From: Sphingobacteriales bacterium
GTDB taxonomy: Bacteria; Bacteroidota; Bacteroidia; Chitinophagales; UBA2359
Assembly: GCA_016711295.1 (NCBI GenBank)
Contig: JADJTE010000005.1
Coordinates: forward strand, 248,001 to 312,000
DNA length: 64,000 bases
Reading direction: 5' to 3'
Of this stretch, positions 9,860 through 20,568 are shown in pieces. The position numbers and the translations under genes were made by a program. The notes beneath the pieces are model-generated. The model made no database searches. It saw only the letters and a list, made by a program, of their open reading frames with translations, and was not told the DNA's origin. The stretch's first letter is position 1. Every line of letters starts with the position of its first letter.

Positions 9860-11347
9860 CTATTTAACGCGCAATTTGCGTCCGGGTTTTAGGGTGGTTT
9901 TGACCGATATTTTGTTAAGGCTACATATTTTTTGTATCGAAACGTTGTGGTGGTCAGCTATTTCACTAATGGTATCGCCTTTTTGACGGTATGGTATTTG
10001 GTAGCCGATACTGTGCGTACAACTTTACTTGAATGTTCGTGGTCATGGTCAGGTTGTCTATCATCCCTAATTCGTGGGCATCTTCATAGGGGTTTGATGA
10101 TGAAAAATAGCTGCGGTCTATCGTAAAGGTATTACTTTTTAGGGTGTTGCGTTCAAAGTCTATCATTTCGCGCGGGTTCAAGGGGGTGTCCTTTATAGCG
10201 CACTTCAAAATGGAGGTGCGAACCGCGCGAGCGCCCGTATTGCCACCCAAACCGACTACGGTGCTGCATCTACATCTTGGTTGGGCGAGACCATGATTTT
10301 GGACAAGTGGGCATAAGTAGTTTCCAAGCCGTTGAAGTGGCGAACGACGACCACATATCCAAACGAACTGGAATATTGGGCGATGCGTACCTTGCCTGCA
10401 AATGCCGATTTGACGCGGTCGCCTGTTTCGAGGTCTAAATCGATGCCATTATGGTGCTCGCCACCACGGGCCAAAGCCCGATGTAACGAGGCTTTTGCCT
10501 TCTACGGGGTCTGCAAAGTCGCCACCTAAACCGTGGGTAAGCAAGAACACGACCGTTTGGGGCATTTTGCTCAAATCATATCGGTAGGGGTGTATATTGC
10601 TATTATGCCAATTGTGGTCGTAGTGATAATCGCACGGAATATTTTCGTCGTATATATCTGCCAATACTACTTTTTCTATGGAAGCGGAAGCGCTGCTGCT
10701 TGTGGGTTTGCTGAGATTGGCAACTTTGGCAGCAGCTACTGATTCTTCGATAGATTTGTCGGGGCTAAATGCGACGTTTTCAGTAGGTTCGAGGTGTTTG
10801 GCGAGTATTTTTGTAGGTGTGCTAACCTTAGCTGCTATCGGAAGTGGGGCTTGCGTAGGTTGTGGCTTGCAGCAATAGGGATGTAGCGCATCAAACCAGC
10901 ATCAATAACAATACCTGCTGCTTTCAGTGCGTTCACACGTTCTAATGTAGCGGGAGTATTATCAATATACAGAATATTGTCGATAACGAGAATGTTGTGT
11001 GGTGCGGAGGCAGCCTTAGTACTGGCATCAAGTTTAGTGCCTGTTTTGGCTGAGTTGGGCGTAGTGGGGGCGGAGAGAGATTTGGCAATAGCGGGCGTGG
11101 TGGGGTGGCTTGCAGAGGGCGGGGTAGGAAAGGTAGGGGAACTTGTTGTTGTGGGGGTCGAAACGGCAACTATATCGCTGACTACATCTTTGATAAAGTC
11201 ATTGACGAGGGCTTTAAAATTTGGGCGATTGCCCTTTTTGTCGTCAGTGGGTGCTGCGTGCAGCGGAGAGGAAGTATGGAGGCAAAAGGCAATTGCTAAG
11301 GATATAAAAGACCAAAAGCGTATAGTTATTTTTTTGACAAAAATCAT
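9860..11347 (-). CDS. M23 family metalloendopeptidase with LysM domain, frameshifted
   Basis: Reading 11347 to 9860 across several single-base shifts gives a signal peptide (IAFCLHTSSPLHA), a Ser/Thr/Pro-rich linker, and an M23 lysostaphin-like peptidase with Zn ligands in GGEHHNGIDLD and, after frame correction, HLHFEVRYKG. A C-terminal LysM-like segment with GDTISEIADHH ends in KLRVK. Such proteins cleave peptidoglycan cross-bridges or activate amidases in the periplasm; LysM binds glycan. Shifts fall near 10250, 10460 and 10850. All expected motifs survive, so sequence error is more likely than decay. Its TATCTTTG promoter element lies at 11424-11431. Confidence 0.75.
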
Positions 11348-11423
11348 GGTAGGTAAAATTTATATGCTATATGCATTTAAAGCACAATGCGTTGCCATAA
11401 TGCCATATAGCTGTTATGCCGCG

Positions 11424-11455
11424 CAAAGATAAGAATAAGCATAAGTAAGGTGCAA
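11424..11455 (-). promoter_or_regulatory. Promoter of the M23/LysM peptidase gene
   Basis: On the minus strand TATCTTTG (11424-11431) is preceded by TTG at 11453-11455 with a 21-base spacer, near the Bacteroidota consensus. The gene starts at 11347, giving a leader of about 70 nt. Confidence 0.5.
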
Positions 11456-11536
11456 CTTTTACCGACTTTTTTATCGTAAAAAGCATTTTTAGGCAAGCAT
11501 TGGAGGCAATACAAGGTATTGCAGTACAAAATTATT

Positions 11537-11579
11537 TTTTTTGGGCAATAGACACGTGAAGCGTCTATTGCCCAAAAAA
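11537..11579 (-). terminator. Perfect 17-bp hairpin terminator after nadE
   Basis: The arms 11537-11553 and 11563-11579 (TTTTGGGCAATAGAC and its complement, with A/T tails) pair perfectly over a 9-nt loop. The structure begins 5 bases after the nadE stop and gives a U-tract on the minus strand. The T run at its other end would also allow termination from the opposite direction. Confidence 0.8.
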
Positions 11580-11583
11580 GCTA

Positions 11584-13233
11584 TTACGATAAATATTTAC
11601 CTACAATAGGCAACCTACGCCCCGACCCAAAAGCTTTGGGCGATATGCGCAAAATAGGTGGTGTTTGGTGGCGTTTATATTCATTGATATTGACCAAACG
11701 AAGTGTTTTTTCGACCAAAGCGCGGTCAAAACCCATTTCTATGAGGCTATTCGGTCCCTTGCGACATTCGATATACTGATATAATACGCGGTCTAATTGG
11801 TCATATTCGGGCAGCGAATCGCTGTCCTTTTGGTTCGGGCGTAGCTCTGCTGACGGAGCTTTGGTTATGATATTTTCGGGTATTATTTCCTGCCCGTGTC
11901 GCTGATTGACATAGCGCGACAAGGCATATACCTCTGTTTTGTACACATCGCCAATGACCGACAAACCTCCTGCCATATCGCCGTATAATGTGCCATAGCC
12001 TACGGCGGCTTCACTTTTGTTGGAGGTATTGAGCAAAATATAACCGAATTTATTGGATAACGCCATCAATAGATTAGCGCGTATGCGAGCTTGTAGGTTC
12101 TCTTCGGTAATGTTAAATGTCGTACCTGCAAATTGAGGTTCCAAAGCGGTTGTAAAACTTTCGAATATGGGTTTTATGGCGATAATATCGTGTTGGCAGC
12201 CCAAAGTATGCACCATACGCATAGCATCGTTCACGGAATGGTCTGATGAAAATTGCGAGGGCATCAATACCGCCCGCACGTTGTCCGCTCCGAGCGCGTC
12301 GCAGGCTAAGGCAAGCACCAAAGCCGAATCAATACCGCCTGATAGCCCTAAAATGGCTTGGCGAAAATTGAGTTTGGCAAAATAATCACGGATACCCATT
12401 GTCAATGCCTCATAAATCAAGGGCATTTTTTCTTTGTCGCGCACGCAGTCATCTGTTGGGCTGCTGCCGATAAGTGGTTCAAGGTCGAAGGTCTGCACGG
12501 CTTCGACAAAATAAGGCAGTTCGGCAATCACGGTGCTACTGTCGTTCATCACCAAGGAGCCGCCGTCGAACAATAATTCGGTCTGTGCGCCTACACAATT
12601 TACATAAAAAATAGGCACACGGTAGCGTTCTACATTAGCGCGTAGCGTATCGATGCGGGCTTGGGCATGGGTATAGCTGAAAGGCGATGCCGATAGGTTG
12701 AGCATCACTTGGGGCTGCTCCGACATCATTTCGTCCATTGGACAAATGGTATATAGCGGATTTTCGTTGCCCACGTTCCAGATATCTTCGCAGATAGTCA
12801 GCGCAATCCGATAACCCTTGTACGTAAGTGTATGAAACGATTTAGCAGGCTCAAAATAACGATATTCGTCAAGCACATCGTAGGTAGGCAATAGGGCTTT
12901 GTGGGCAATATGCTGCACCGCACCCTCAGCAATAAAATAAGCAGAATTGAATAAATCTTTTCCCTCTATATCGGGATTAACAGTGGGTGCGCCCACGACG
13001 ATGGCTATATCGGAACTGGCGGCGCATAGGGCTGCTATGACTTCCTGCGAACGGCGGATAAAATCGCGAAATTCTAAAAAATCGCGAGGCGGATAGCCGC
13101 ATACCGACAACTCGCTGAACACTACAATATCAGCTCCTTGTTCGCGGGCTTGGGTTACGCCTTGTAGCAACTTAGCGAGGTTAGCGTCGAAATTTCCGAT
13201 ATGATAATTTTGTTGGGCAATGGCAATACGCAT
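11584..13233 (-). CDS. nadE: NAD+ synthase, glutamine-hydrolysing
   Basis: Two-domain enzyme of NAD biosynthesis, making NAD+ from nicotinate adenine dinucleotide with ammonia released from glutamine. The N-terminal nitrilase-like glutaminase has a catalytic Glu in VVFSELSVCGYPPRD, a Lys in HKALLPTYDV and a Cys in ALTICEDIWNVG. The C-terminal synthetase has the ATP P-loop LGLSGGIDSALV and the motif NTSNKSEAAVGYGTLYGDM. MRIAIAQQNYHIGNFDAN is the usual N-terminus, so the ATG at 13233 is chosen although the frame extends to 13281. About 549 residues, intact. A strong hairpin terminator follows. Confidence 0.95.
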   Translation of the reverse strand: MRIAIAQQNYHIGNFDANLAKLLQGVTQAREQGADIVVFSELSVCGYPPRDFLEFRDFIRRSQEVIAALCAASSDIAIVVGAPTVNPDIEGKDLFNSAYFIAEGAVQHIAHKALLPTYDVLDEYRYFEPAKSFHTLTYKGYRIALTICEDIWNVGNENPLYTICPMDEMMSEQPQVMLNLSASPFSYTHAQARIDTLRANVERYRVPIFYVNCVGAQTELLFDGGSLVMNDSSTVIAELPYFVEAVQTFDLEPLIGSSPTDDCVRDKEKMPLIYEALTMGIRDYFAKLNFRQAILGLSGGIDSALVLALACDALGADNVRAVLMPSQFSSDHSVNDAMRMVHTLGCQHDIIAIKPIFESFTTALEPQFAGTTFNITEENLQARIRANLLMALSNKFGYILLNTSNKSEAAVGYGTLYGDMAGGLSVIGDVYKTEVYALSRYVNQRHGQEIIPENIITKAPSAELRPNQKDSDSLPEYDQLDRVLYQYIECRKGPNSLIEMGFDRALVEKTLRLVNINEYKRHQTPPILRISPKAFGSGRRLPIVGKYLS

Positions 13234-13429
13234 AATGAATAAAGGTTGGTGGTTGGGAGCAAGACGCGGTAAATAAGGCAATTGCTTGGCAATATAGTTG
13301 ATTGCGTAATTAATACGCTATTATTGGGCAATTAGTTCATAGCAACAATAGAAAATAAGCGAAACATGTCTAACACGGCTATTTATATTCATGTTTGGCA
13401 GCGGAAAGACACTAATTATTGCTTTTGGG

Positions 13430-15294
13430 CTATGCCCTAAATTGCTTAATGGCGAGGCTACTTTGTGCCGCCCATAATTGGGCATACGCACCGTTTTGGC
13501 TTATCAACTGAGCGTGCGTGCCGCGCTCGACGATATTGCCTTCAGATAGTACGATAATCTCATCGGCATTTTTGACCGTCGAAAGTCGGTGGGCTATCAC
13601 AATGGTAGTGCGTTGTTGCATCAATTGAGTCAATGCCTCTTGTACAGCGCGTTCGGAGTCGGAATCTAAGGCAGATGTAGCTTCATCTAAGATTAAGATG
13701 GGTGGGTTTTTGAGTATAGCCCGTGCTATGGTTAGGCGTTGCCGCTCGCCACCACTCAGTTTGCTACCGCGCTCGCCGATGATTGTGTCGTATCCTTGTT
13801 CCAAGCGGCTGATAAACGAGTGGGCGTGGGCAATGCGAGCGGCATTTTCTATATCAGCATCACTTGGCGCAGGCATATCACACCCAAATGCGATATTGTT
13901 GCGCACTGTATCGTTAAACAGAATAGCCTCTTGGCTCACAATGCCAAATTGTTGTCGCCAACTCGACAAGCTAAACCGCTCAATAGGTATGCCGTCAATG
14001 GCAATATAGCCTTCGGTCGGGTCATAAAATCGGGGCAACAAATCGGCTAAGGTGCTTTTTCCTGCCCCCGACGCGCCTACAATTGCCAATACTTTGCCCT
14101 TGGGCAAGCAAAAAGAGATGTGGCGCAAAACAGGGGGCATTTTGGCTATATCAGCAGTTGGGTAACTAAACGATACATTGCAATAATCAATTTGTCGGTC
14201 GAAGCCCCTGCATGTCAGGACATTAGGTGGGTCTACAATTGGGTTAGGCGTATTTAATATTGCCTCTACGCGCTCTAATGATGCCTTACCTTTTTGGAAT
14301 TGGAAAAAGCGGTCGAAAGTAATTTAGCGGGCGGTATGAGTTGCGAAAAGATGAGCATAAACCCAATAAAAGTATCGGCACTAAGCCCGGCGGTTTGGCG
14401 CAATACCATCACACCGCCCACATATAGCAGAAACGATACGGTGGCGATGCTCAAAAATTCGGATAAAGGCGAAGCCAACTCGCGGCGGCGCGTGATGGCG
14501 GTCATTGTTTTGGTATAGCGTTCATTGTGTTCGGCAAAGCGTTGTTCTTGCTGCGACTCGGCGGCAAAGCCCTTGATGATGCGCAAACCCGACAGCGATT
14601 CGTCAATAATAGACATCAGCAAGCCCAAATGCCCTTGTGCTTCGTGCGAGCGACGTTTGAGGCTGCGCCCAATGCGCCCGATAATCCAGCCCGTTAGTGG
14701 CAATACGAGCAATACGATAATGCTTAAAGCGGGGCTGATAAATAGCATTGCGCCTAAGTAGCACAATACCGTCAGAGGTTCGCGGATGGCTGTTTCTAAC
14801 AAACCCACCATACCTTGTTCTATCTCTTGTACGTCGTTGGTGAGCCGCACGTTTAGGTCGCCTTTGCGTTCGTCAGAAAAATAGGATAAGGGTAAATAGA
14901 GTAATTTGCCGAACAACTGCCGCCGCATATCGCGCACTACGCCGTTTCGGATATGCGCCATATAATAAGCCGCTAAGTAGCGAAATAGATTTTTGAGCAA
15001 AAAAACAACCGTTACTACGACACATACGCGCCACAAAGCCCCCGATTTGCCATATTGGACGATGGCTTGCGAAAACCAATAGTTGAACAAACCCGTTAGC
15101 CACGATATAGACCAACTAAATGCAGGATAGACGGTCACGGGTGTCACCTTATCAAACAACAATTGCAAAAATGGCATAACCATCGTAAGCGATACCAACG
15201 AAAACACAACCGACAAGGCATTGCTGCCTACATTGAAAGCAATGAAGCGGCGGTAAGGCTGCAAATAGCGCGACAAAAGCCAAAATGCGGACAT
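13430..15294 (-). CDS. ABC transporter, fused permease-ATPase (MsbA-like), frameshifted
   Basis: Half-transporter with an N-terminal six-helix exporter domain (RRFIAFNVGSNALSVVFS onward) and a C-terminal ATPase: Walker A IVGASGAGKSTLAD, signature KLSGGERQRLTIARAI, Walker B PILILDEATSALDS and switch His in IVIAHRLSTV. It would act as a homodimer exporting a lipid or peptide; the lipid A/phospholipid flippase family is closest in style. The frame breaks near 14290, where QFQKGKASLERVEAI is recovered after a one-base correction, so a single ~615-residue protein is inferred. It lies upstream of nadE on the same strand but 196 bases away. Confidence 0.88.
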
Positions 15295-15382
15295 TGAGTG
15301 TAATAGATTGCGAGATGTTTCGGCGGTAGGAGAGTAGGCGTTTGGTTTCTTGGCAGCAAGGAGGCAGCTATTTTATGAATAC

Positions 15383-16438
15383 TCAGTTCCAAAACCGCCC
15401 TATCGCTACTGCCGCGTCAATAGGGCTGCCTTCGGTGAGGTGGCGCACCAATTGGGCGGCGTAATAAGGAGCTAAGGAAACGCCCTTAGTGCCCAAGCCA
15501 TTCAGTACAGATAGTTGCGGGTATTGCGGGTGTGTCCCGACAAAAGGGCGGCGATTGAGCGAGGCGGGGCGTACTGCCGCTTCGTGCCCTACAATTTCGT
15601 AAGGGCAGCGCAGCGTATCGCTTATTTGTTGGGCTATTTGCTGGCGTATGGCTTCGGTGGGTTGCTCGGTGCTATATTGATGTTCATAATTCGAGCCTGC
15701 CCAATAATAATCGCCGTCGATGTGAATAATAAACACGCCATTTTTTAGGATAATACGGCTGAAATCGGCATCTACAAGGCGGATATGCAAGGCTTCGCCT
15801 TTGGCAGGCACAAAAGGCAAGGCATTGAAATAGGGATTGTGCCTAATAGCAGCACCTTCGCAAAAAATGAGGTGCTGGGCACTTATATTGCGCCACTGTA
15901 CGCCTTGTGGCAGCAAGGTCAAATCTTTATGGTCGAATGGCGTTTCTATCAAGGCGTTTTGTCGCTCCAAATATTGCCGAAACGCAGTTAGAAACACAGG
16001 CATTTGCACACAATTGGTGCGTAGTTGTGCATAGCCCAAATGAGCTTGCAGGGCGGGGTCGAAAGTGGTGGCTTGTACGGTTTCGATATAAGGCACATAG
16101 TCGGGTTCGGCACTTAGGGCTTGCAAATGATTGAGGTCTTGTATGTGTTGCAATAGCCAAACGAGTGGCTTTTGGGCAAAAAAGGAGGTGTCGAGTAGCT
16201 GTTCTAATTGCTGATAGGCTTGGCGAGCAAAGGGCAATACTGTATCGGCTTGCCATGTCTTGACAAAACGCTTGCCCGTTACGGGGTTCATGATGCCCGA
16301 TGCTACGCGCGATGCCGATGGAAACGGAGCTGCGCTATGGTCGATAACTGCTACGCTATATCCGGCTTGCAACAAGTAACAAGCGACCCAAGTGCCCGCC
16401 AAGCCTTGCCCTACAACCATATAATCAACCTGCGGCAT
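15383..16438 (-). CDS. FAD-dependent oxidoreductase (DAO family)
   Basis: A glycine-oxidase/DAO-type flavoprotein. The Rossmann motif VVGQGLAGTWVACYLL is followed by an acidic ribose-binding end (VAVIDHS), with SRVASGIMNPVTGKRFV next and a C-terminal NGLGTKGVSLAPYYA that contacts FAD. The open frame reaches 16531, but homology begins at MPQVDYMVVGQG, so the start at 16438 is used. It follows porT with 4 bases between and is probably the last gene of a ubiE-porT-oxidoreductase unit. The substrate (an amino acid or tRNA-modification amine) cannot be assigned. Intact. Confidence 0.85.
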   Translation of the reverse strand: MPQVDYMVVGQGLAGTWVACYLLQAGYSVAVIDHSAAPFPSASRVASGIMNPVTGKRFVKTWQADTVLPFARQAYQQLEQLLDTSFFAQKPLVWLLQHIQDLNHLQALSAEPDYVPYIETVQATTFDPALQAHLGYAQLRTNCVQMPVFLTAFRQYLERQNALIETPFDHKDLTLLPQGVQWRNISAQHLIFCEGAAIRHNPYFNALPFVPAKGEALHIRLVDADFSRIILKNGVFIIHIDGDYYWAGSNYEHQYSTEQPTEAIRQQIAQQISDTLRCPYEIVGHEAAVRPASLNRRPFVGTHPQYPQLSVLNGLGTKGVSLAPYYAAQLVRHLTEGSPIDAAVAIGRFWN

Positions 16439-16442
16439 ATAC

Positions 16443-17142
16443 TTATCCTTCAAACTGGAATGATACCATAAAATAGCGCGAACGCAGGTTTTGCAATACT
16501 TCGGAGTAGCGTAGGTTTTCGGTGGGTACAAATAAATTGGGCAAACCGCTTGATATACGAAATTCGGGCGAGAATATAAACAAGGGGAAATAAAACTCCA
16601 AACCTACGCCATATTCTATGAGCCAGTCGCTGCCCTTAATTTTGACAATATCAGTGGCTTTGCGGGCTTTGGCATTAGACCCCAAATCCCAATCGAAGCG
16701 CACGCCACCAAGGGCATAGAAGCGAAAATTGTTGAAAAAACGGTCTGATTTGTACTTGAACGACAGCGGAAAATTGAGGATAATCGATTCTAAGGTTTTA
16801 TTGACCGTAACATCGCCTTCGGACGAAATTTCGCGGTAGCGCAAATCTTTTTCGGCAAATACCAACGAAGGTATGAAGCGCAAATCCATATTTTTGTTCA
16901 AATGCAAATCGGAAATGATGCCTACATTAAAACCCAGGCGAACGCGGCGACTCAACTACTTTAATCGAATCGTGATAGATAAAGGCATCGGAGTGGGTGA
17001 ACTTAAAATTAGCTACATTAAAACCCAGCGAAATGCCAAAATGCACTTTTTTATTGTCGTGGCGCGTGAGGTTTTGGGCATACAAACCATCAGTTAAGCA
17101 CCATAGCACCCCTAATAGGGCAAAGACAATGCGTATTGTCAT
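16443..17142 (-). CDS. porT: PorT-like outer membrane protein of type IX secretion, frameshifted
   Basis: A signal peptide (ending TDGLYAQ) precedes an eight-strand outer-membrane barrel. The sequence follows the PorT pattern: KKVHFGISLGFNVANFKF, VESPRSPGF, then GFNVGIISDLHLNKNMDLRF and SFKYKSDRFFNNFRFYALGG. PorT is needed for T9SS function in Porphyromonas and Flavobacterium, and its position beside ubiE/menG is widely conserved in Bacteroidota, which supports the name. A one-base shift near 16935 separates the first ~70 residues from the rest. The T9SS cargo proteins elsewhere in the window imply that the system is functional. Confidence 0.85.
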
Positions 17143-17252
17143 GAGAAAGGGAGATTAAAAAAAGAAAAAAAATGATAATTGATGTAAGGTTTTATATCAT
17201 TTTTGTGCGTTATTTTTAAATAAACTAATTTAATATAGATAATTTTTTTGTT

Positions 17253-17994
17253 TTAATCTCCATCCTTAATTGCCGTATAAACCGCACAAATTCCAAGACT
17301 AAGCGGTATATGGCGCGTCTGCACAAAGCCAATACTATCTAAAATAGCCGTAAAACTCGGTGCGTTCGGGAAAAGCCTGCACCGATTCGGGCAGATAGGT
17401 ATAGGCTTGTTGGTCTTTCGAGAATAAACGCCCTACCAAAGGCAGGATATAACGGAAATAGAAGGCAAAAAGTTGTTTAATCGGGAATATTTGCGGTTTT
17501 GTGAACTCGACAATGACAATTTTGCCTTTGGGTTTCAGTACGCGGTATAGCTCGCTCAATCCTTTTTCTAAATTCTCGAAATTGCGCACCCCAAACGACG
17601 ATGTAATAGCATCGAAGCTATTAGCAGAAAAAGTCAAGTTTTCGGCATCGCCATACATCAACGTGATTTTATCACTCATATTGCTTTGTGCAACTTTTTG
17701 CTTGCCCAAAGCCAACATGCCTTCCGAAATATCAATACCCGTCACGTGGTCGGGTTTCAGCCTCAGAGCGGCAATTGCCAAATCGCCCGTCCCTGTGGCG
17801 ACATCTAAGAGGGTGCGCGGCTGTATAGCTTTTAATTGATTGATGGCATACCAACGCCAATAACGGTCGATGCCGAGCGATAGCAGATGGTTTAGAAAGT
17901 CGTAGCGTTGGGCTACATTGTCAAACATCTGCGCTACTTGTGCTTTTTTGCTGGCAGCCGAGTCGCCATAAGGTACTACGCGGTCGTGTTGCAT
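17253..17994 (-). CDS. ubiE: Demethylmenaquinone methyltransferase, frameshifted near 3' end
   Basis: Class I SAM methyltransferase (UbiE/MenG) for the last C-methylation of menaquinone. The SAM motif LLDVATGTGDLAIAAL, ITSSFGVRNFENLEKGL and VLKPKGKIVIVEFTKP are all present. The frame stops at 17335 directly after FYGYFR. A one-base correction near 17345 restores the normal tail TAILDSIGFVQTRH...GICAVYTAIKDGD, ending at 17253. Because menaquinone is normally essential, this break is probably a sequence error. TATCTTTG at 18046-18053 supplies a promoter ~50 bases upstream. Confidence 0.92.
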
Positions 17995-18430
17995 ATTGTG
18001 CTATAAATGTAGTGCTGTGGGTTCGATAGCAGCACCATAACGCCGCAAAGATACGGTTTTATGGACTATATTACCCAATAAAAGAAGAATAGGCAGTGCT
18101 TATTACTGGCTTATGTTGCGCAGAGTACCATTTTATAGGGGTTTAGTTGAATATTCTCTCTCTTTGAAAGGCTTAGAGGGAAGCCCTCCGCAGATGAATA
18201 CCCAATGTGGTTTGTTTAGCAAAAATACCATTTTTTCATTGCGCTGATAGCCGCCAAACGACATTTGGCTGACAACTTGGCAGCTACCGCCCATATTGCT
18301 ACAAATATTGGCACTATTGCGAACTATTTGACCGCCCAATGTGTTTTGGTATTGGTTTTGTAGGTTATAAACCAAACGGCGTTGCGCCAAATTTATTTCT
18401 TTTACCTTTTTAAATCATTCCTTTTGTATT
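17995..18430. other. Intergenic region between divergent ubiE and trxA
   Basis: It carries the ubiE -7 element (minus strand TATCTTTG, 18046-18053) and, near trxA, TTG at 18382-18384 followed after 18 bases by TACCTTTT at 18403-18410, a plausible trxA promoter. A minus-strand open frame at 18133-18390 has no recognisable features and I do not call it a gene. Confidence 0.5.
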
Positions 18431-18748
18431 ATGGCATTGAAAATCACTGATGCAAACTTCCAAGCCGAAGTATTAGACAGTGGCAAAGTAGCCGTTGTCG
18501 ATTTCTGGGCTGAATGGTGCGGACCTTGCCTCGCCGTTGCGCCTATCATCGAAGAATTAGCCAAAGATTATGCTGGAAAAGCAGTTATCGGCAAAGTAGA
18601 TGTGGATAATAACCAAGACATTTCCATGCGTTATGGTATTCGCAATATCCCAACTATTTTGTTTATCAAAAATGGGCAAGTAGCAGACAAACAAGTAGGC
18701 TTAGCCCCACGCAATGTCTTAGAAGCCAAATTAAAAGCCTTGCTCTAA
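18431..18748 (+). CDS. trxA: Thioredoxin
   Basis: A classic 105-residue cytoplasmic thioredoxin. The redox motif WCGPC is at residues 29-33 within VDFWAEWCGPC, the cis-Pro is in RNIPTILFIKNGQ, and the C-terminal helix is normal. It reduces protein disulphides with electrons from thioredoxin reductase. The length and start match the family exactly. The next gene begins 67 bases downstream on the same strand. Intact. Confidence 0.96.
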   Translation: MALKITDANFQAEVLDSGKVAVVDFWAEWCGPCLAVAPIIEELAKDYAGKAVIGKVDVDNNQDISMRYGIRNIPTILFIKNGQVADKQVGLAPRNVLEAKLKALL

Positions 18749-18814
18749 ACGGCTTAGACTTATTTTCCGCATTTTGCTCCTTATTATCTTCAAAAACCCA
18801 TCTTTTCTCCTATC

Positions 18815-19231
18815 ATGGACTATAACACCCCCCATACACCTACTGCCGAGAATGTCATCGAAGTTGAGGTAATTACGCGCCCAAGCGAAGAATTTGGCAA
18901 GCGCGAGCGCGACAATGCCGAAGAATTGTTGCGCAAATTAGCCGAAGCAGGCTTTGGGCTTATCCAAATTGTCAAAGGTCGCGTAGAGCGCGTTTTGAAC
19001 GAAATTGGCGCACGCAACTCCCTCAATTTCTCGCGTGAAGAGGGCAAAGAAATGGTCAATAATTTCTTGGACGAAGCCGAACGCGCCCGCGAAAACTTCG
19101 AGACCAAAGCCCGCGAAGTAAGCGGAAAAATTGCCGAACGCCTCGACCTTGCCCACCGCCGCGAAGTGCGCGAACTGAAAGAGCGCATCGAAAAATTGGA
19201 GGCATTATTGGCAAATAAAAATAACGGATAG
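18815..19231 (+). CDS. Phasin-like helical protein
   Basis: A highly charged 138-residue protein, almost entirely predicted helix and coiled coil (RERDNAEELLRKLAEAGFGL; AHRREVRELKERIEKLEALL). It lacks Cys, a signal peptide and membrane segments. The arrangement, an amphipathic helix with a mid-protein kink and a C-terminal heptad coiled coil, resembles phasin/PhaF-type granule-associated proteins, but no phaC or other PHA gene is seen here. A small cytoplasmic scaffold or chaperone-like role is equally possible. A strong terminator follows. Confidence 0.6.
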   Translation: MDYNTPHTPTAENVIEVEVITRPSEEFGKRERDNAEELLRKLAEAGFGLIQIVKGRVERVLNEIGARNSLNFSREEGKEMVNNFLDEAERARENFETKAREVSGKIAERLDLAHRREVRELKERIEKLEALLANKNNG

Positions 19232-19253
19232 AAATAGCGAAAGTCCACACACC

Positions 19254-19291
19254 AAGCGGTTTTGAAAGTATATCAACTTTCAAAACCGCTT
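19254..19291. terminator. Bidirectional terminator between convergent genes
   Basis: A perfect 16-bp stem: AAGCGGTTTTGAAAGT at 19254-19269 and its complement at 19276-19291, with a 6-nt loop. It sits between the phasin-like gene (+) and ruvB (-), whose stops are at 19231 and 19316. Confidence 0.75.
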
Positions 19292-19315
19292 CCTTGTTTA
19301 TCATAGCCTCGCACC

Positions 19316-20348
19316 TCAGAACAGTTCGATACTGCTTAGGTGGGCGGGCGGTATTTTACCCAAATGGCGGTAGGTTTTTTCGGTGGCTTCGCGTCCGCGC
19401 GGGGTGCGTTTTAGGTAGCCCTCTTGCATCAGAAAGGGTTCGTATACTTCTTCTATCGTACCCGCTTCTTCGCCCACAGCCATTGCTACTGTGGTGATGC
19501 CCACAGGACCACCATTAAACTTCTCGACGATAGCTGCCAAAATCCGATTGTCCATCTCGTCTAAACCGTTTTCGTCGACCTGCAAGGCGCGTAGGCTAAA
19601 CTGAGCGATGGGCAAGTCGATAGTGCCATTGCCTTTGATTTGGGCAAAATCGCGCACACGGCGCAACAAAGCATTAGCTATGCGTGGCGTTCCTCGGCTG
19701 CGCCGTGCTATTTCGTGTGCCCCCTCATCGGTGATAGGGGTTTGCAATATCTGTGCCGAGCGTTTGATGATGCGCTCGAGAGTTGCTACATCGTAGTAAT
19801 CCATGCGAAACGTAATGCCAAACCGCGACCGCATCGGTGCTGATAATAGCCCCGACCGAGTAGTAGCCCCTACCAGCGTAAACGGATTGAGCGACAACTG
19901 AATGCTGCGGGCATTAGGTCCGCTGTCAATCATGATGTCAATCGTAAAATCTTCCATCGCCGCATACAAATACTCCTCGACCGTAATGTTGAGGCGATGT
20001 ATCTCGTCTATAAATAATACATCGCGCTCTTCCAAATTGGTGAGCAGACCCGCTAAGTCGGCAGGCTTTTTCGAGCACAGGACCAGATGTAATTTTGATA
20101 TTAACGCCTAATTCATTAGAGATAATATGCGACAGCGTGGTTTTGCCCAATCCAGGCGGACCATGCAGCAATACGTGGTCTAAGGCTTCGCCGCGTCGAG
20201 TAGCGGCTTGGATAAAAACCACTAAATTCTCGACAATATGGGGTTGCCCCGTAAAATCATCGATGGCGCGTGGGCGTAGTGCTTTTTCTGCCTCTCTTTC
20301 AGAAGCATTCAACTGCGATTTGTCGGTACTTAGGTTTTTGTTGCGCAT
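19316..20348 (-). CDS. ruvB: Holliday junction branch-migration ATPase RuvB, frameshifted
   Basis: AAA+ motor of the RuvABC resolvasome. Walker A LLHGPPGLGKTTLS, Walker B VLFIDEIHRL, sensor 1 LVGATTRSGLLSAPMRSRF and a C-terminal winged helix (EPFLMQEGYLKRTPRGR) are all present. The frame shifts once near 20080, between ITSGPVLEK and LEERDVLFIDEIHR, and reads through after a one-base correction to a normal ~340-residue RuvB. The start ATG at 20348 is only four bases from the -7 element, so the mRNA is probably leaderless. Confidence 0.95.
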
Positions 20349-20352
20349 TATG

Positions 20353-20383
20353 CAAAGGTACGATTTTTATGCGTATTGCCCAA
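20353..20383 (-). promoter_or_regulatory. ruvB promoter abutting the start codon
   Basis: On the minus strand TTG (20381-20383), a 20-base spacer and TACCTTTG (20353-20360) match the Bacteroidota consensus. ATG follows after CATA, so initiation at the usual distance would fall at or next to the start codon. Confidence 0.65.
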
Positions 20384-20568
20384 CTTTAAACCTATCATTT
20401 TTGTCAAAATGCTAATTGCCAACGGCGACGAATTTGGATTTTTGATGGGCAAATTTGTGCTTTGGGCTGCATCTTTTTGGCAGGTAAAAATTAGTATGCG
20501 AGCCTAAATTTTTAGTAGTGCCAGACCATAAAAAACGCATCGCGGCGTTGTTTAGGTATCAAAGAGCA

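Noticed and set aside
18133..18390. Minus-strand open frame between ubiE and trxA
   Set aside because: 85 codons with no signal, domain or promoter support; it fills a promoter-bearing intergenic region.
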